Made by a program: the position numbers and the translations under genes. Positions 34,326 through 41,793 of a DNA stretch of 64,000 nucleotides are shown in pieces. The notes beneath the pieces are model-generated. The model saw only the letters and a list, made by a program, of their open reading frames with translations. It was not told the DNA's origin and made no database searches. This DNA comes from Polaromonas sp. (GTDB taxonomy: Bacteria > Pseudomonadota > Gammaproteobacteria > Burkholderiales > Burkholderiaceae_C). How positions within the stretch are numbered: position 1 is the first letter of the stretch; every line of letters begins with the position of its first letter. The stretch spans positions 25,853 to 89,852 of the forward strand of contig NZ_JACDDD010000005.1 of assembly GCF_013817205.1 (NCBI RefSeq). The letters run 5' to 3'.

Positions 34326-35054
34326 TCACATCGGCATGCGGTCGCGGCTGTCACGCACGCCGCGACGCACTTCCTGCACCAGTCCCAGCAGGTCCCAGAA
34401 CTGCATGGCCTGCACTTTCAGACGATAGTCGGTCTGGGCAATCTGCTCTTCCACCAGCTCGGTCATGCGCGAGTCCAGGTCGGCCGGCGGCAGCTTGAGG
34501 TAGGCCTCACTCTCCGAGCCGTCGCGCTCAATCACCGCACCGGCTTTGCGGGCGATGTTGAGCATGGCGGTGTTTTCGCTGAGCGCGTGGATGAACATCA
34601 TGCGCACGCCTTCGTTGCGCGCGTGGATCACGGCTCGGTCAAATAGCCGCGCGCCGTAGCCGCGGCCGCGTGCGTGCGGCAACACCGACACGCCAAATTC
34701 GGCGCAACTGGTCAGATCCGGATCCACCGACAGCGCCAGGTGCGCCATGGCGATCAGTTCAAGCCGGCGGTTGTAGATGCCAAAAATTTCGTCGCGCTGG
34801 TAGTTGAGGCTGGCCGAGTAACGGCGGATCTGCTCGTCGCTGGCGGCGTAGCCGAAACGCAGGTAGCGGTCGTGCGCGTCCAGCGCCAGCAAGTGCTTTT
34901 CAATCCGCTCGCTGTGGCTGGGGCCGATGGAACGGATAGGCACCATCACCGGCACCCGGTAAGGCGCAGGCTCGCCGTCCTCCACCACGGGTGGGCGGAA
35001 GAACTCCCTGCCTGCGTTCAGGGATGCCTTTAAAAATATGCCGGGACTGACCAT
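34326..35054 (-). CDS. GNAT-family N-acetyltransferase
   Basis: 242 residues. The acetyl-CoA-binding motif A is GVSVLPHARGRGYGARLFDRA, followed by GVRMMFIHALSENTAMLNIA and the end of the GNAT fold at KAGAVIERDGSE. Residues 1-40 precede the domain, and a helical tail of about 45 residues ends in RDSRDRMPM. The acceptor substrate is unknown. ATG 35054 has no strong Shine-Dalgarno sequence. Monocistronic by spacing. Confidence 0.85.
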   Translation of the reverse strand: MVSPGIFLKASLNAGREFFRPPVVEDGEPAPYRVPVMVPIRSIGPSHSERIEKHLLALDAHDRYLRFGYAASDEQIRRYSASLNYQRDEIFGIYNRRLELIAMAHLALSVDPDLTSCAEFGVSVLPHARGRGYGARLFDRAVIHARNEGVRMMFIHALSENTAMLNIARKAGAVIERDGSESEAYLKLPPADLDSRMTELVEEQIAQTDYRLKVQAMQFWDLLGLVQEVRRGVRDSRDRMPM

Positions 35055-35142
35055 GTACCCAATATAAGGGTATTCCCGCAGAAATCCAGCCTGCAGGGGC
35101 TTTTTCCGTACTGACCGGGGTCAGACACCTCAATTACAAGCC

Positions 35143-35194
35143 AAATTGGCCTCCAGCCCTCGTCCAGAAAGCGCAAGTAGCTATCAAAACAGGA
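35143..35194. repeat. R2 dispersed repeat
   Basis: AAATTGGCCTCCAGCCCTCG, then AAGCGCAAGTAGCTATCAAA. It is the only recognisable element in the 272 bp between the GNAT start (35054) and the Lrp stop (35327). Confidence 0.75.
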
Positions 35195-35326
35195 GCAAAT
35201 GTCCCCTCTGCACTGACGCCGGTCCGGCATTACTCGACACCTGAACCGGCTCCTTCCCCTAATTCATCCGGAATCAGGTGCCCCGACCAGCCCCCCCAAA
35301 CGGCCCAGATATCCGTCCCGGCACGT

Positions 35327-35800
35327 TCAAACTGGCACTGCGGTTGTGGCCTTCACCCGATCCAGTACAAAGCTGGTCTTGCAGTCCTGCACGCTGGGGT
35401 GCTTGAGCAGGGTGTCCATGATGAAACGGCTGTAATGCGCCATGTCGGCGACCACCACACGCAGCAAATAGTCCATCTCGCCGGTCAGCGCCGCACACTC
35501 CACCACCTCGGGCCAGGTCTGCACACTCGCACGGAATAGGTCCATGGGGTTGCGCTTGTGGGATTCGGTGTGTTTTTCCAGCCGCACATTGATATAGGCC
35601 GTCAGCCCCAGCCCGACGGATTCGGGCCTGACCAGGGCCACATACCGGGCGATCACGCCGCTTTCCTCCAGCCGCTTGACGCGGCGCAACACAGCACTCG
35701 GCGACAGGCGGACCTCCTCGGCGATCTGGTCGTAGGTGGCCCTTCCGTCTGCCTGAAGGCTGCGCAATATAAGTCTGTCCAGCTTGTCTAATGCTTCCAT
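35327..35800 (-). CDS. Lrp/AsnC-family transcriptional regulator
   Basis: 157 residues. The N-terminal helix-turn-helix is LDKLDRLILRSLQADGRATY, then SPSAVLRRVKRLEESGVI. The C-terminal RAM domain (about 70-150) includes VVECAALTGEMDYLLRVVV, where amino acids bind in the family. It is divergent from hppD with 128 bp between the starts, so it probably regulates the hppD-phhA aromatic amino-acid genes in response to phenylalanine or tyrosine. This role is inferred from position. Confidence 0.9.
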   Translation of the reverse strand: MEALDKLDRLILRSLQADGRATYDQIAEEVRLSPSAVLRRVKRLEESGVIARYVALVRPESVGLGLTAYINVRLEKHTESHKRNPMDLFRASVQTWPEVVECAALTGEMDYLLRVVVADMAHYSRFIMDTLLKHPSVQDCKTSFVLDRVKATTAVPV

Positions 35801-35928
35801 GCGGCCTATTTTGCAGGTTTACTGCACGATTGCCAAGATCAGCGCCTCAATTTGCATAAAACGTGAGAGGGCGCGCCGGTACATTAAGGGATCTGTTGCC
35901 CGCAAAACGCCTATCGTCTGGAGACACC

Positions 35929-37050
35929 ATGACTTCCACAAGCACCCCGACCGCCACAGCCACCACCGCATGGGACAACCCCATGGGCACTGACGGTTTC
36001 GAATTCATTGAATATGCGGCGCCCGACCCGGCTGCCATGGGGGCACTGTTCAAACGCATGGGCTTCAAGCCGATCGCGAAGCACCGCCACAAAAACGTGA
36101 CGCTCTACCGTCAGGGCGGCATCAACTTCATCATCAATGCCGAGCCCGATTCTTTTGCCCAGCGTTTTGCACGCCAGCACGGCCCCAGCGTCTGCGCCAT
36201 CGCCTTCCGCGTGCAGGATGCCAAGGCGGCCTATGAGCGCGCGATCAGCCTGGGCGCCTGGGGTTATGCCCACACGGCAGGCCCGGGCGAGCTGAACATC
36301 CCGGCCATCAAGGGCATCGGCGACTCCATCATTTATTTCATCGACCGCTGGCGCGGCAAAAATGGCGCGAAAGACGGCGACATCGGCAACATCGGCTTCT
36401 TCGACGTGGACTTTGAACCCCTGCCCGGCGCAGAGCTGAACCCGGCCGGCCACGGCCTGACCTACATCGACCACCTCACCCACAACGTGCACCGCGGCCG
36501 CATGGCCGAGTGGTCGGGCTTTTACGAGCGCCTGTTCAACTTCCGCGAGGTGCGCTACTTCGACATCGAAGGCCAGGCCACCGGCGTCAAGAGCAAGGCC
36601 ATGACCAGCCCCTGCGGCAAGATCCGCATCCCGATCAATGAAGAAGGCAACGAAAAAGCCGGCCAGATCCAGGAGTACCTCGACAAGTACCAGGGCGAAG
36701 GCATCCAGCACATCGCCATGGGCTCCAACGACCTGTATGCCACCGTGGACTCGCTGCAAATGAGCGGCATGAAGCTGCTGAACACCGGTGAGACCTATTA
36801 CGAGCTGCTCGACAAACGCATTCCCGGCCACGGCGAAAACGTGGCCGAGCTGCAGGCCCGCAACATCCTGGTGGACGGCACGCCGGGTGAGCTGCTGCTG
36901 CAGATCTTCAGCGAGAACCAGCTCGGCCCCATCTTCTTCGAGTTCATCCAGCGCAAGGGCAACCAGGGTTTTGGCGAGGGCAACTTCAAGGCGCTGTTCG
37001 AAAGTATTGAGCTGGATCAGATGCGCCGCGGCGTCCTGCAAAAAGCATGA
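35929..37050 (+). CDS. hppD: 4-Hydroxyphenylpyruvate dioxygenase
   Basis: 373 residues from ATG 35929, with TGGAGAC upstream. Two vicinal-oxygen-chelate domains are present. The Fe(II) ligands are His182 (TYIDHLTHNV), His261 (GIQHIAMGSND) and Glu338 (PIFFEFIQRKG). It converts 4-hydroxyphenylpyruvate to homogentisate in tyrosine degradation. Its TGA overlaps the first possible ATG of phhA (ATGA), so the two are co-transcribed and perhaps translationally coupled. The divergent Lrp-type gene is a likely regulator. Confidence 0.97.
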   Translation: MTSTSTPTATATTAWDNPMGTDGFEFIEYAAPDPAAMGALFKRMGFKPIAKHRHKNVTLYRQGGINFIINAEPDSFAQRFARQHGPSVCAIAFRVQDAKAAYERAISLGAWGYAHTAGPGELNIPAIKGIGDSIIYFIDRWRGKNGAKDGDIGNIGFFDVDFEPLPGAELNPAGHGLTYIDHLTHNVHRGRMAEWSGFYERLFNFREVRYFDIEGQATGVKSKAMTSPCGKIRIPINEEGNEKAGQIQEYLDKYQGEGIQHIAMGSNDLYATVDSLQMSGMKLLNTGETYYELLDKRIPGHGENVAELQARNILVDGTPGELLLQIFSENQLGPIFFEFIQRKGNQGFGEGNFKALFESIELDQMRRGVLQKA

Positions 37051-37982
37051 GGACCGGCGCGCCTCAGGAAGATGGAAGTGCCGGGGCACGCGCCGCGAAG
37101 GGCCGCCCCGAGCAAGCGACGGCCCCCTCGGGGGGCAGCGAACCACACGCAGTGGGGAGGGTGGGGGTCACATCCTACGGCGCGAGTGAACGCCCCCCTC
37201 GCGGCGACTACACCCGCGCGGGCGCCGACTACACCTGTCCGCAGGATTACGACAGCTACACGGCGGCCGACCACGACACCTACCGGCGCCTGTACGAACG
37301 ACAGGCCGCGCTGTTGCCGGGCCTGGCCTGCGACGAGTTCATCACCGCCCTGCCCTCACTGGGCGCGAGCGACCACATTCCGCGCTTTGAAGACATCAAC
37401 CAGCGCCTGCGCCAAGCCACCGGCTGGGAAATCGTCACCGTGCCGGGGCTGATTCCGGAGGTGCCGTTTTTCACCCTGCTGGCGAACCGCCAATTTCCGG
37501 TGACCGATTGGATACGCAAGCCTCAAGAGTTCGACTACATCGTCGAGCCCGACGTGTTTCACGACCTGTTCGGCCATGTACCCTTGCTGTTCAACCCCAT
37601 CTTTGCCGACCACATGCAGGAGTACGGCAAGGGCGGCCTCAAGGCCCACGGCCTGGGCGCCTGCGAGCAACTGAGCCGGCTCTACTGGTACACCATCGAG
37701 TTCGGGCTGATCCAGCAAAAGGACGGACTGCGCGCTTACGGCGCGGGCATTCTCAGTTCTTCGGGCGAACTGCAGCACTCGGCTCAAAGCCCCGAGCCCC
37801 AGCGCCTGCCGCTGGACATTGAGCGCGTGATGCGCACCCGCTACAAGATCGACAGCTACCAGCAGACCTACTTTGTCATCAACAGTTTCAAGGAACTGTT
37901 CGACAAAACCGCGCCGGATTTCACGCCGATTTATGAAAAGCTGAAAGGAATGCCGGAATTGGCGGCGGGCCCGGTGGCCTGA
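37047..37982 (+). CDS. phhA: Phenylalanine 4-monooxygenase, with an R1 repeat in its 5' end
   Basis: The conserved protein begins around YGASERPPRGDY. Catalytic Fe ligands are in VFHDLFGHVPLL (two His) and TIEFGL (Glu). It hydroxylates phenylalanine to tyrosine using a pterin and feeds HppD. The frame is open from an ATG overlapping the hppD stop at 37047, giving 311 residues, but codons about 18-41 are encoded by an R1 repeat (37099-37169), so this N-terminus is foreign sequence. An alternative start is GTG 37161 at the repeat edge (273 residues), preceded directly by GGGGAGG, which is too close for a normal site. The last 120 bases are partly duplicated twice downstream (38653-38772 and 39727-39870), after each toxin-antitoxin module. 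Confidence 0.93.
   Translation: MRTGAPQEDGSAGARAAKGRPEQATAPSGGSEPHAVGRVGVTSYGASERPPRGDYTRAGADYTCPQDYDSYTAADHDTYRRLYERQAALLPGLACDEFITALPSLGASDHIPRFEDINQRLRQATGWEIVTVPGLIPEVPFFTLLANRQFPVTDWIRKPQEFDYIVEPDVFHDLFGHVPLLFNPIFADHMQEYGKGGLKAHGLGACEQLSRLYWYTIEFGLIQQKDGLRAYGAGILSSSGELQHSAQSPEPQRLPLDIERVMRTRYKIDSYQQTYFVINSFKELFDKTAPDFTPIYEKLKGMPELAAGPVA
37099..37169. repeat. R1 dispersed repeat within the phhA 5' region
   Basis: AGGGCCGCCCCGAGCAAGCG, CGGCCCCCTCGGGGGGCAGC, CACACGCAGTGGGGAGG and GTGGGGGTCA. It has the same blocks and order as the copy at 34226, slightly shortened. It lies in frame with phhA. Confidence 0.85.
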
Positions 37983-37984
37983 GC

Positions 37985-38287
37985 TCAAGCGGCCAGCTTG
38001 AGCCTGGGAGAAAATCCGGCCCGTGCGGCCAGGCGGACAAGTAAGTCAAGGCTAAAGCTGTTGATTTTTCCCCGTTTGATGTCACTGACTCTGGCTTGAG
38101 TCACACCCAACTGCACGGCCGCTTTTGCTTGAGTCAGGCCACTTTCCGCGAGCCAGACCTGCAAGGCACTCAACAGTGCAGAACGCATGGTCAGTTCAGC
38201 GGCCTCATCGGGTTCGAACAGGTCATAGAAAACACCACGGGGATCGCCCTTGGTCACGCGGACAGCTTTTGTTGCTTCAGTTTTCAC
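37985..38287 (-). CDS. Antitoxin, HigA-like XRE helix-turn-helix protein (TA module 1)
   Basis: 100 residues. The helix-turn-helix is at about 52-85: GLTQAKAAVQLGVTQARVSD and IKRGKINSFSLDLLVRLAAR. The form fits the HTH_37 antitoxins that pair with Gp49-type HigB toxins. Its stop codon lies two bases after the phhA stop, on the opposite strand, so the module abuts phhA exactly. It follows the toxin gene by three bases, in the toxin-first order typical of higBA. It should neutralise the toxin and repress the shared promoter at about 38620. Confidence 0.88.
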   Translation of the reverse strand: MKTEATKAVRVTKGDPRGVFYDLFEPDEAAELTMRSALLSALQVWLAESGLTQAKAAVQLGVTQARVSDIKRGKINSFSLDLLVRLAARAGFSPRLKLAA

Positions 38288-38290
38288 GCT

Positions 38291-38608
38291 TCACTCCTGG
38301 ATTCTCTTGAACCGCTCTTGCGCCAACCTCAAATCAGGAAGGCTGGTTTTTTCGGTCTTTTTCTGAAAGCAATGCAAGACATAGACCGTCGTCCCTACAT
38401 TGGCCAGGTAGATCACCCGAAACGCTCCGGAAGCATCTCGGATACGAATTTCGCGTACGCCGGAACCCACAGTCTTCATGGGCTTCCAGTCGTCAGGCTC
38501 AAGGCCAGCCTGCACCTTGCCCAACTGATAACCCGCCTCACGCCTGACGTCGACTGGAAAGCCAAGCAAGTCCTTCTTGCTGTCGCCAACCCAGCTGATT
38601 GTTTTCAT
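38291..38608 (-). CDS. Toxin, RelE/HigB (Gp49-like) family (TA module 1)
   Basis: 105 residues. The Gp49-type signature is strong: VREIRIRDASGAFRVIYLAN followed by VYVLHCFQKKTEKTSLPDL and LAQERFKRI. Such toxins cleave ribosome-bound mRNA. It is the first gene of the module and lies three bases before the antitoxin. Its start is 42 bp from the second phhA tail (38650), with the promoter and an inverted repeat in between. Confidence 0.9.
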   Translation of the reverse strand: MKTISWVGDSKKDLLGFPVDVRREAGYQLGKVQAGLEPDDWKPMKTVGSGVREIRIRDASGAFRVIYLANVGTTVYVLHCFQKKTEKTSLPDLRLAQERFKRIQE

Positions 38609-38616
38609 AACAAATT

Positions 38617-38637
38617 ATGCCATATCTAGCATGATAT
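38617..38637. promoter_or_regulatory. Inverted-repeat operator candidate of TA module 1
   Basis: ATATC-N6-GATAT (38622-38637), nested with ATGC and GCAT arms at 38617-38620 and 38629-38632, just upstream of the toxin ATG at 38608. AT-rich, in contrast to the surrounding DNA. Auto-repression by the XRE antitoxin through such a site is typical of higBA modules; assignment is inference. Confidence 0.5.
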
Positions 38638-38649
38638 ACGACTCACAAA

Positions 38650-38772
38650 ATGCAGACCTACTTTGTCATCAACAGCTTCCAGGAACTGTTCGACAAAACA
38701 GCGCCGGATTTCACGCCGGTTTATCAGCGCCTGAAGGGGATGCCGGAACTGGCGGCGGATGCGATGCGGTGA
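38650..38772 (+). pseudogene. Partial duplicate of the phhA 3' end, copy B
   Basis: Encodes MQTYFVINSFQELFDKTAPD and continues in frame to LKGMPELAADAMR-stop, equivalent to the last 40 codons of phhA. Against 37863-37982 I count 19 differences in 120 bases, with no insertion or deletion. Differences are concentrated near the end (GPVA versus ADAMR). It is headed by ATG at 38650 but has no catalytic part, so it is a fragment. It lies between the two toxin-antitoxin modules. Confidence 0.9.
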
Positions 38773-38904
38773 GCCCGCACAATCACTCCGAGTCAATCAA
38801 CGGAACGGGTGCCCCGCCTCCGGGGTTTCCTCGGCAAGCAGGTAAAAATAAGCTTTGCTGTAAACTGAAATTCCTTGCTTTCAGCAGCGTTACAGGAGCA
38901 CGCC

Positions 38905-39123
38905 ATGACGAGTATTACGATTGATCTGCCCGACGAATTGGCCAGCCAGGCCGCCATGGCTGGTTTGTTTGATGCACGTCATTTTGAACGACTTATTCGC
39001 GCCTCTTTGCGAAGCAAGGCCAAGGCCGATTTGCAAGTCATCTGGCAAAAGCTTGGAAGCGACCCCATTGCTCCATTGACCGATGCAGAGCTGGAGGCCG
39101 GTGCGCAGTCTCTCGCTAATTAA
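38905..39123 (+). CDS. Antitoxin of a PIN-type toxin-antitoxin module (TA module 2)
   Basis: 72 residues from ATG 38905, with CAGGAGC 6-11 bases upstream. The start TSITIDLPDELASQAAMAGL is a short beta strand then a helix, as in ribbon-helix-helix or Phd-like antitoxins. The C-terminus PLTDAELEAGAQSLAN is acidic and probably wraps the toxin. It precedes the PIN gene by 15 bp. The upstream 132 bp hold its promoter and a GC-rich hairpin (CCCCGCCTCCGGGG) after phhA copy B. Confidence 0.82.
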   Translation: MTSITIDLPDELASQAAMAGLFDARHFERLIRASLRSKAKADLQVIWQKLGSDPIAPLTDAELEAGAQSLAN

Positions 39124-39138
39124 TGGGTCAGTGTTTTG

Positions 39139-39558
39139 ATGCTGCGAATTGTTCTTGACACCAACATCGTTATTTCTGGCCTGATCTGGCGAGGCACACC
39201 ACACCATTTGCTGGTTGCCCTGACCGAAGATAAATTCGCGGCCTTCACCAGCTATCCACTCATTTCTGAACTGACACGCAAACTGCTGGGCACCAAACTG
39301 GGGAGCGAGCTGTTAAAGCGTGACATATCAGCGCAGCAGTTGGTCATGAACTACAGCGCTTTGTGTGAAGTCGTCTCACCCTCCCCGTTGGCCCAAGCTG
39401 TCAGCCGCGACACTGACGACGATTCGGTGCTGGCATGCGCCAAAGCGGCCCAAGCCGACCTCATCGTCTCCGGTGACCAGGACCTGCTGGTGCTGCAAAG
39501 GTTTGAAGGCATTCCGATAATCACAGCGTTGCAGGCTTTGGACCGACTGAAGGCTTGA
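39139..39558 (+). CDS. PIN-domain toxin (VapC-like, TA module 2)
   Basis: 139 residues. The PIN fold acidic residues are visible: Asp7 in RIVLDTNIVISGLIW, Glu in YPLISELTRKLL, and Asp residues in SRDTDDDSVLACAKAAQADL and IVSGDQDLLVL. This is the subgroup annotated as the putative toxin component of the PIN family. It should be a magnesium-dependent RNase. It is coupled to the antitoxin gene 15 bp upstream; TTG 39136 is an alternative start. The second phhA tail duplicate follows after 168 bp. Confidence 0.9.
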   Translation: MLRIVLDTNIVISGLIWRGTPHHLLVALTEDKFAAFTSYPLISELTRKLLGTKLGSELLKRDISAQQLVMNYSALCEVVSPSPLAQAVSRDTDDDSVLACAKAAQADLIVSGDQDLLVLQRFEGIPIITALQALDRLKA

Positions 39559-39661
39559 CGGCTTGTTGCGCAGACAGCCAATGAATGCAAATCGCCCACC
39601 GATTGATGCAAGGCCAGAGCACCGCGCGTGGCGAGCCTCAGAGGCAGGTAATTTCTTAAGA

Positions 39662-39714
39662 AAATCGGCCTTCAGCCCAACAAATACGAGCGTGAGCAGC
39701 TATGCAAACAATAG
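39662..39714. repeat. R2 dispersed repeat
   Basis: AAATCGGCCTTCAGCCCAAC, then GAGCGTGAGCAGCTATGCAA and AATAGC. It lies 103 bases after the PIN toxin stop and ends 12 bases before phhA tail copy C, within the 414-bp gene-free stretch 39559-39972. Confidence 0.8.
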
Positions 39715-39726
39715 CAACAATGCCTG

Positions 39727-39870
39727 CAGGCTTACTTTGTCATCAAAAGCTTCCAGGAAGTGTTCAACAAAACAGCGCCCGACTTCACGCCGATTTACCG
39801 GCGACTGCAGGGCCAGCCTGACATCGCGGCAACGGCACGACCACGGGAAGCCAAGACGATTCAGCACTAA
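39727..39870 (+). pseudogene. Partial duplicate of the phhA 3' end, copy C
   Basis: Encodes QAYFVIKSFQEVFNKTAPDF and continues TPIYRRLQGQPDIAATARPR to a TAA at 39868. It corresponds to the last 39 codons of phhA, with a longer and different C-terminus. It has no start codon of its own. It shares bases with copy B that differ from phhA (AGCTTCCAGGAA, AAAACAGCGCC), so B and C are closer to each other than to phhA in this part. It is the right boundary of TA module 2. Confidence 0.85.
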
Positions 39871-39972
39871 AGCAACGTATTGCGCGCTGCCGTGCGCCAT
39901 CGGGCTTATTCACCACATCCAGACGGCCTCTCCTACAAACAGAGGAGGTAAACTTTTGTTACACCGTCTACG

Positions 39973-41763
39973 ATGAGGCTCCCGTTGATCGAACTCCCTG
40001 CCAACCTGCCAAGAAGCACGAAAGTGTTGCTGGTCATGGACGTGGTGGAGTCGGTCCGGATCATGGAGCAGGACCAGGATGGCTTTGTACAGCGGTGGCA
40101 ACAACTCGTGGAAGAGGCAGAGCACAAGGTGCTGCCGCAGCATGGCGGGCGCATTGTCAAAAGCTTGGGCGACGGCCTGATGCTCGAATTTGCCAGCGCC
40201 CAGGGTTGCGTCAAGGCCGCTTTCGCCCTGCACAGCTTCACCCGCCAGGCCAACCGCGGCGTGCGGCCCGAGCACCAGATGCACCTGCGCATGGGCGGCC
40301 ACCTCGCCAGCTTCGTCACCGACCAGCATGACATCTACGGCACCGACGTCAACCTGACCTCGCGCGTGAGCACGCTTGCAGGGCCGGGTGAAATCGTGGT
40401 CACCGCCGACATGCGCGATCAGCTCGCGCCGCTGCTGGATGCCGACGTCGAAGACCTCGGTGAGTGCCATCTCAAACACGTCAAGGAGCCGATTCGCGCA
40501 TACCGCGTCGGCCCACCCGGCGATGCCCCCATCGTTCCGCCGGGCCATGCCGTTGAACTCAACCTGCGCCCTACGATTGCGGTGATTCCGTTTGCGATGC
40601 GCAGCAACGAGCCAGGGCATGAATTGCTTGGTGAAGCTCTGGCGGACGAGGTGATCGCGGCGCTGTCGCGAACCTCGGAATTGCATGTGATTTCGCGGCT
40701 GTCAACGACCGTGTTCCGGGATCGCCGCGAGGCCATCCAGGACATCAAGACACACCTGGGCGCGACCTACATCCTCTCGGGCACCTGCCGCAGTGCGGGA
40801 ACGCAGCTGGCCTTGTTCGTGGAGCTGATCGATACCAAAACCGGGCACATTCTTTGGGCTGACAGCCTCAAGGGGGAGGTGCATGGTTTGTTTGCGGCTG
40901 ATGATGAGCTGATTGCGCGGGTGGTCGCAGCGGTCAGTTCCTCGGTGATGTCGCAGCAACTGCAGCGTGCACACAGCCAGGCCATCCCCAATCTCGAGGG
41001 CTATACCCTGCTTCTCGGCGCCATCGCCCTGATGCATCGCACCTCCCCGGCTGAGTTTGAGCGGTCTCACCTGATGCTCGAGCACCTGATTGAACGTGGC
41101 CGGCGTCACCCCATCCCCCATGCATGGCTGGCCAAGTGGTACGTCATGCGTGCATCTCAGGGTTGGTCCAGCTCCCCGGACAAAGATGCTCAACTGGCGC
41201 TGGATGCCACGCATCGCGCTCTCGATGCCGACCCGAACTGCGCACTCGCATTGACAATTGAAGGCATGGTGCAGAGCAATTTGCTCAAGAACCTCGATAA
41301 AGCCCAAGATCAGCACAGATCAGCACTGGAAAAAAATCCCAATGAGTCGTTGGCGTGGCTTTTCACCAGCATCATGCACGCCTATAAAAATGAAGGTGAA
41401 GAAGCTTTTGTTGCCGCCGAAAAAGCTCTCCGGCTGTCCCCTCTAGATCCGCTGCGTTATTACTATGACTCGCTGGCAGCGGCCGCCGCTATAGCCGCAA
41501 AAAAGTACCCGATCGCGAGTGAGTATGCAAAGCGATCCCTGCAAGCGAACAGGATGCATCTCTCCAGCTACCGCTCATTGGCTATTTCCCAGTCTTTGCA
41601 TGGAGACGTACAGCAGGCCAGGTTAACTGTGCAGAAATTGCTGACGATCGATCCCACTTTCACGGTTAGGGAATTCGTGGTGCGGCACCCAGGTAGCAGG
41701 TCATCGCCTGAATTCACGGCTTTATTGGCTGGCGCTTTACAAGCCGCCGGGCTGCCCGACTAG
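39973..41763 (+). CDS. Class III adenylate/guanylate cyclase with C-terminal TPR-like domain
   Basis: 596 residues. Cyclase domain at about 15-180: metal-binding Asp23 (LVMDVVES) and Asp67 (VKSLGDGLMLEF), then GTDVNLTSRVSTLAGPGEIV with the Asn/Arg of the transition-state site. A middle domain (about 200-310: TIAVIPFAMRS, GEALADEVIAALSR, ATYILSGTCR) resembles the TolB-like segment found in similar fusions. Helical TPR-like repeats cover about 320-590 (LALTIEGMVQSNLLKNLDKA). No membrane segment. A GAGGAGG lies about 25 bases before the ATG, too far to be a normal ribosome-binding site. It makes a cyclic nucleotide, probably cAMP; a Crp/Fnr-type regulator is encoded at 50708. Confidence 0.88.
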   Translation: MRLPLIELPANLPRSTKVLLVMDVVESVRIMEQDQDGFVQRWQQLVEEAEHKVLPQHGGRIVKSLGDGLMLEFASAQGCVKAAFALHSFTRQANRGVRPEHQMHLRMGGHLASFVTDQHDIYGTDVNLTSRVSTLAGPGEIVVTADMRDQLAPLLDADVEDLGECHLKHVKEPIRAYRVGPPGDAPIVPPGHAVELNLRPTIAVIPFAMRSNEPGHELLGEALADEVIAALSRTSELHVISRLSTTVFRDRREAIQDIKTHLGATYILSGTCRSAGTQLALFVELIDTKTGHILWADSLKGEVHGLFAADDELIARVVAAVSSSVMSQQLQRAHSQAIPNLEGYTLLLGAIALMHRTSPAEFERSHLMLEHLIERGRRHPIPHAWLAKWYVMRASQGWSSSPDKDAQLALDATHRALDADPNCALALTIEGMVQSNLLKNLDKAQDQHRSALEKNPNESLAWLFTSIMHAYKNEGEEAFVAAEKALRLSPLDPLRYYYDSLAAAAAIAAKKYPIASEYAKRSLQANRMHLSSYRSLAISQSLHGDVQQARLTVQKLLTIDPTFTVREFVVRHPGSRSSPEFTALLAGALQAAGLPD

Positions 41764-41793
41764 TTTTTTTCTTATCGTTAACAGGAGACTTTG

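Noticed and set aside
33569..34354. N-terminal extension of the TTT receptor frame across the MarR gene
   Set aside because: The Tat signal and a ribosome-binding site mark the true start at 33568; the extension only reads the antisense of marR.
37985..39558. Prophage or integron origin of the toxin-antitoxin stretch
   Set aside because: No integrase, attC-like site or phage gene is visible. The duplicated phhA tails explain the boundaries better.
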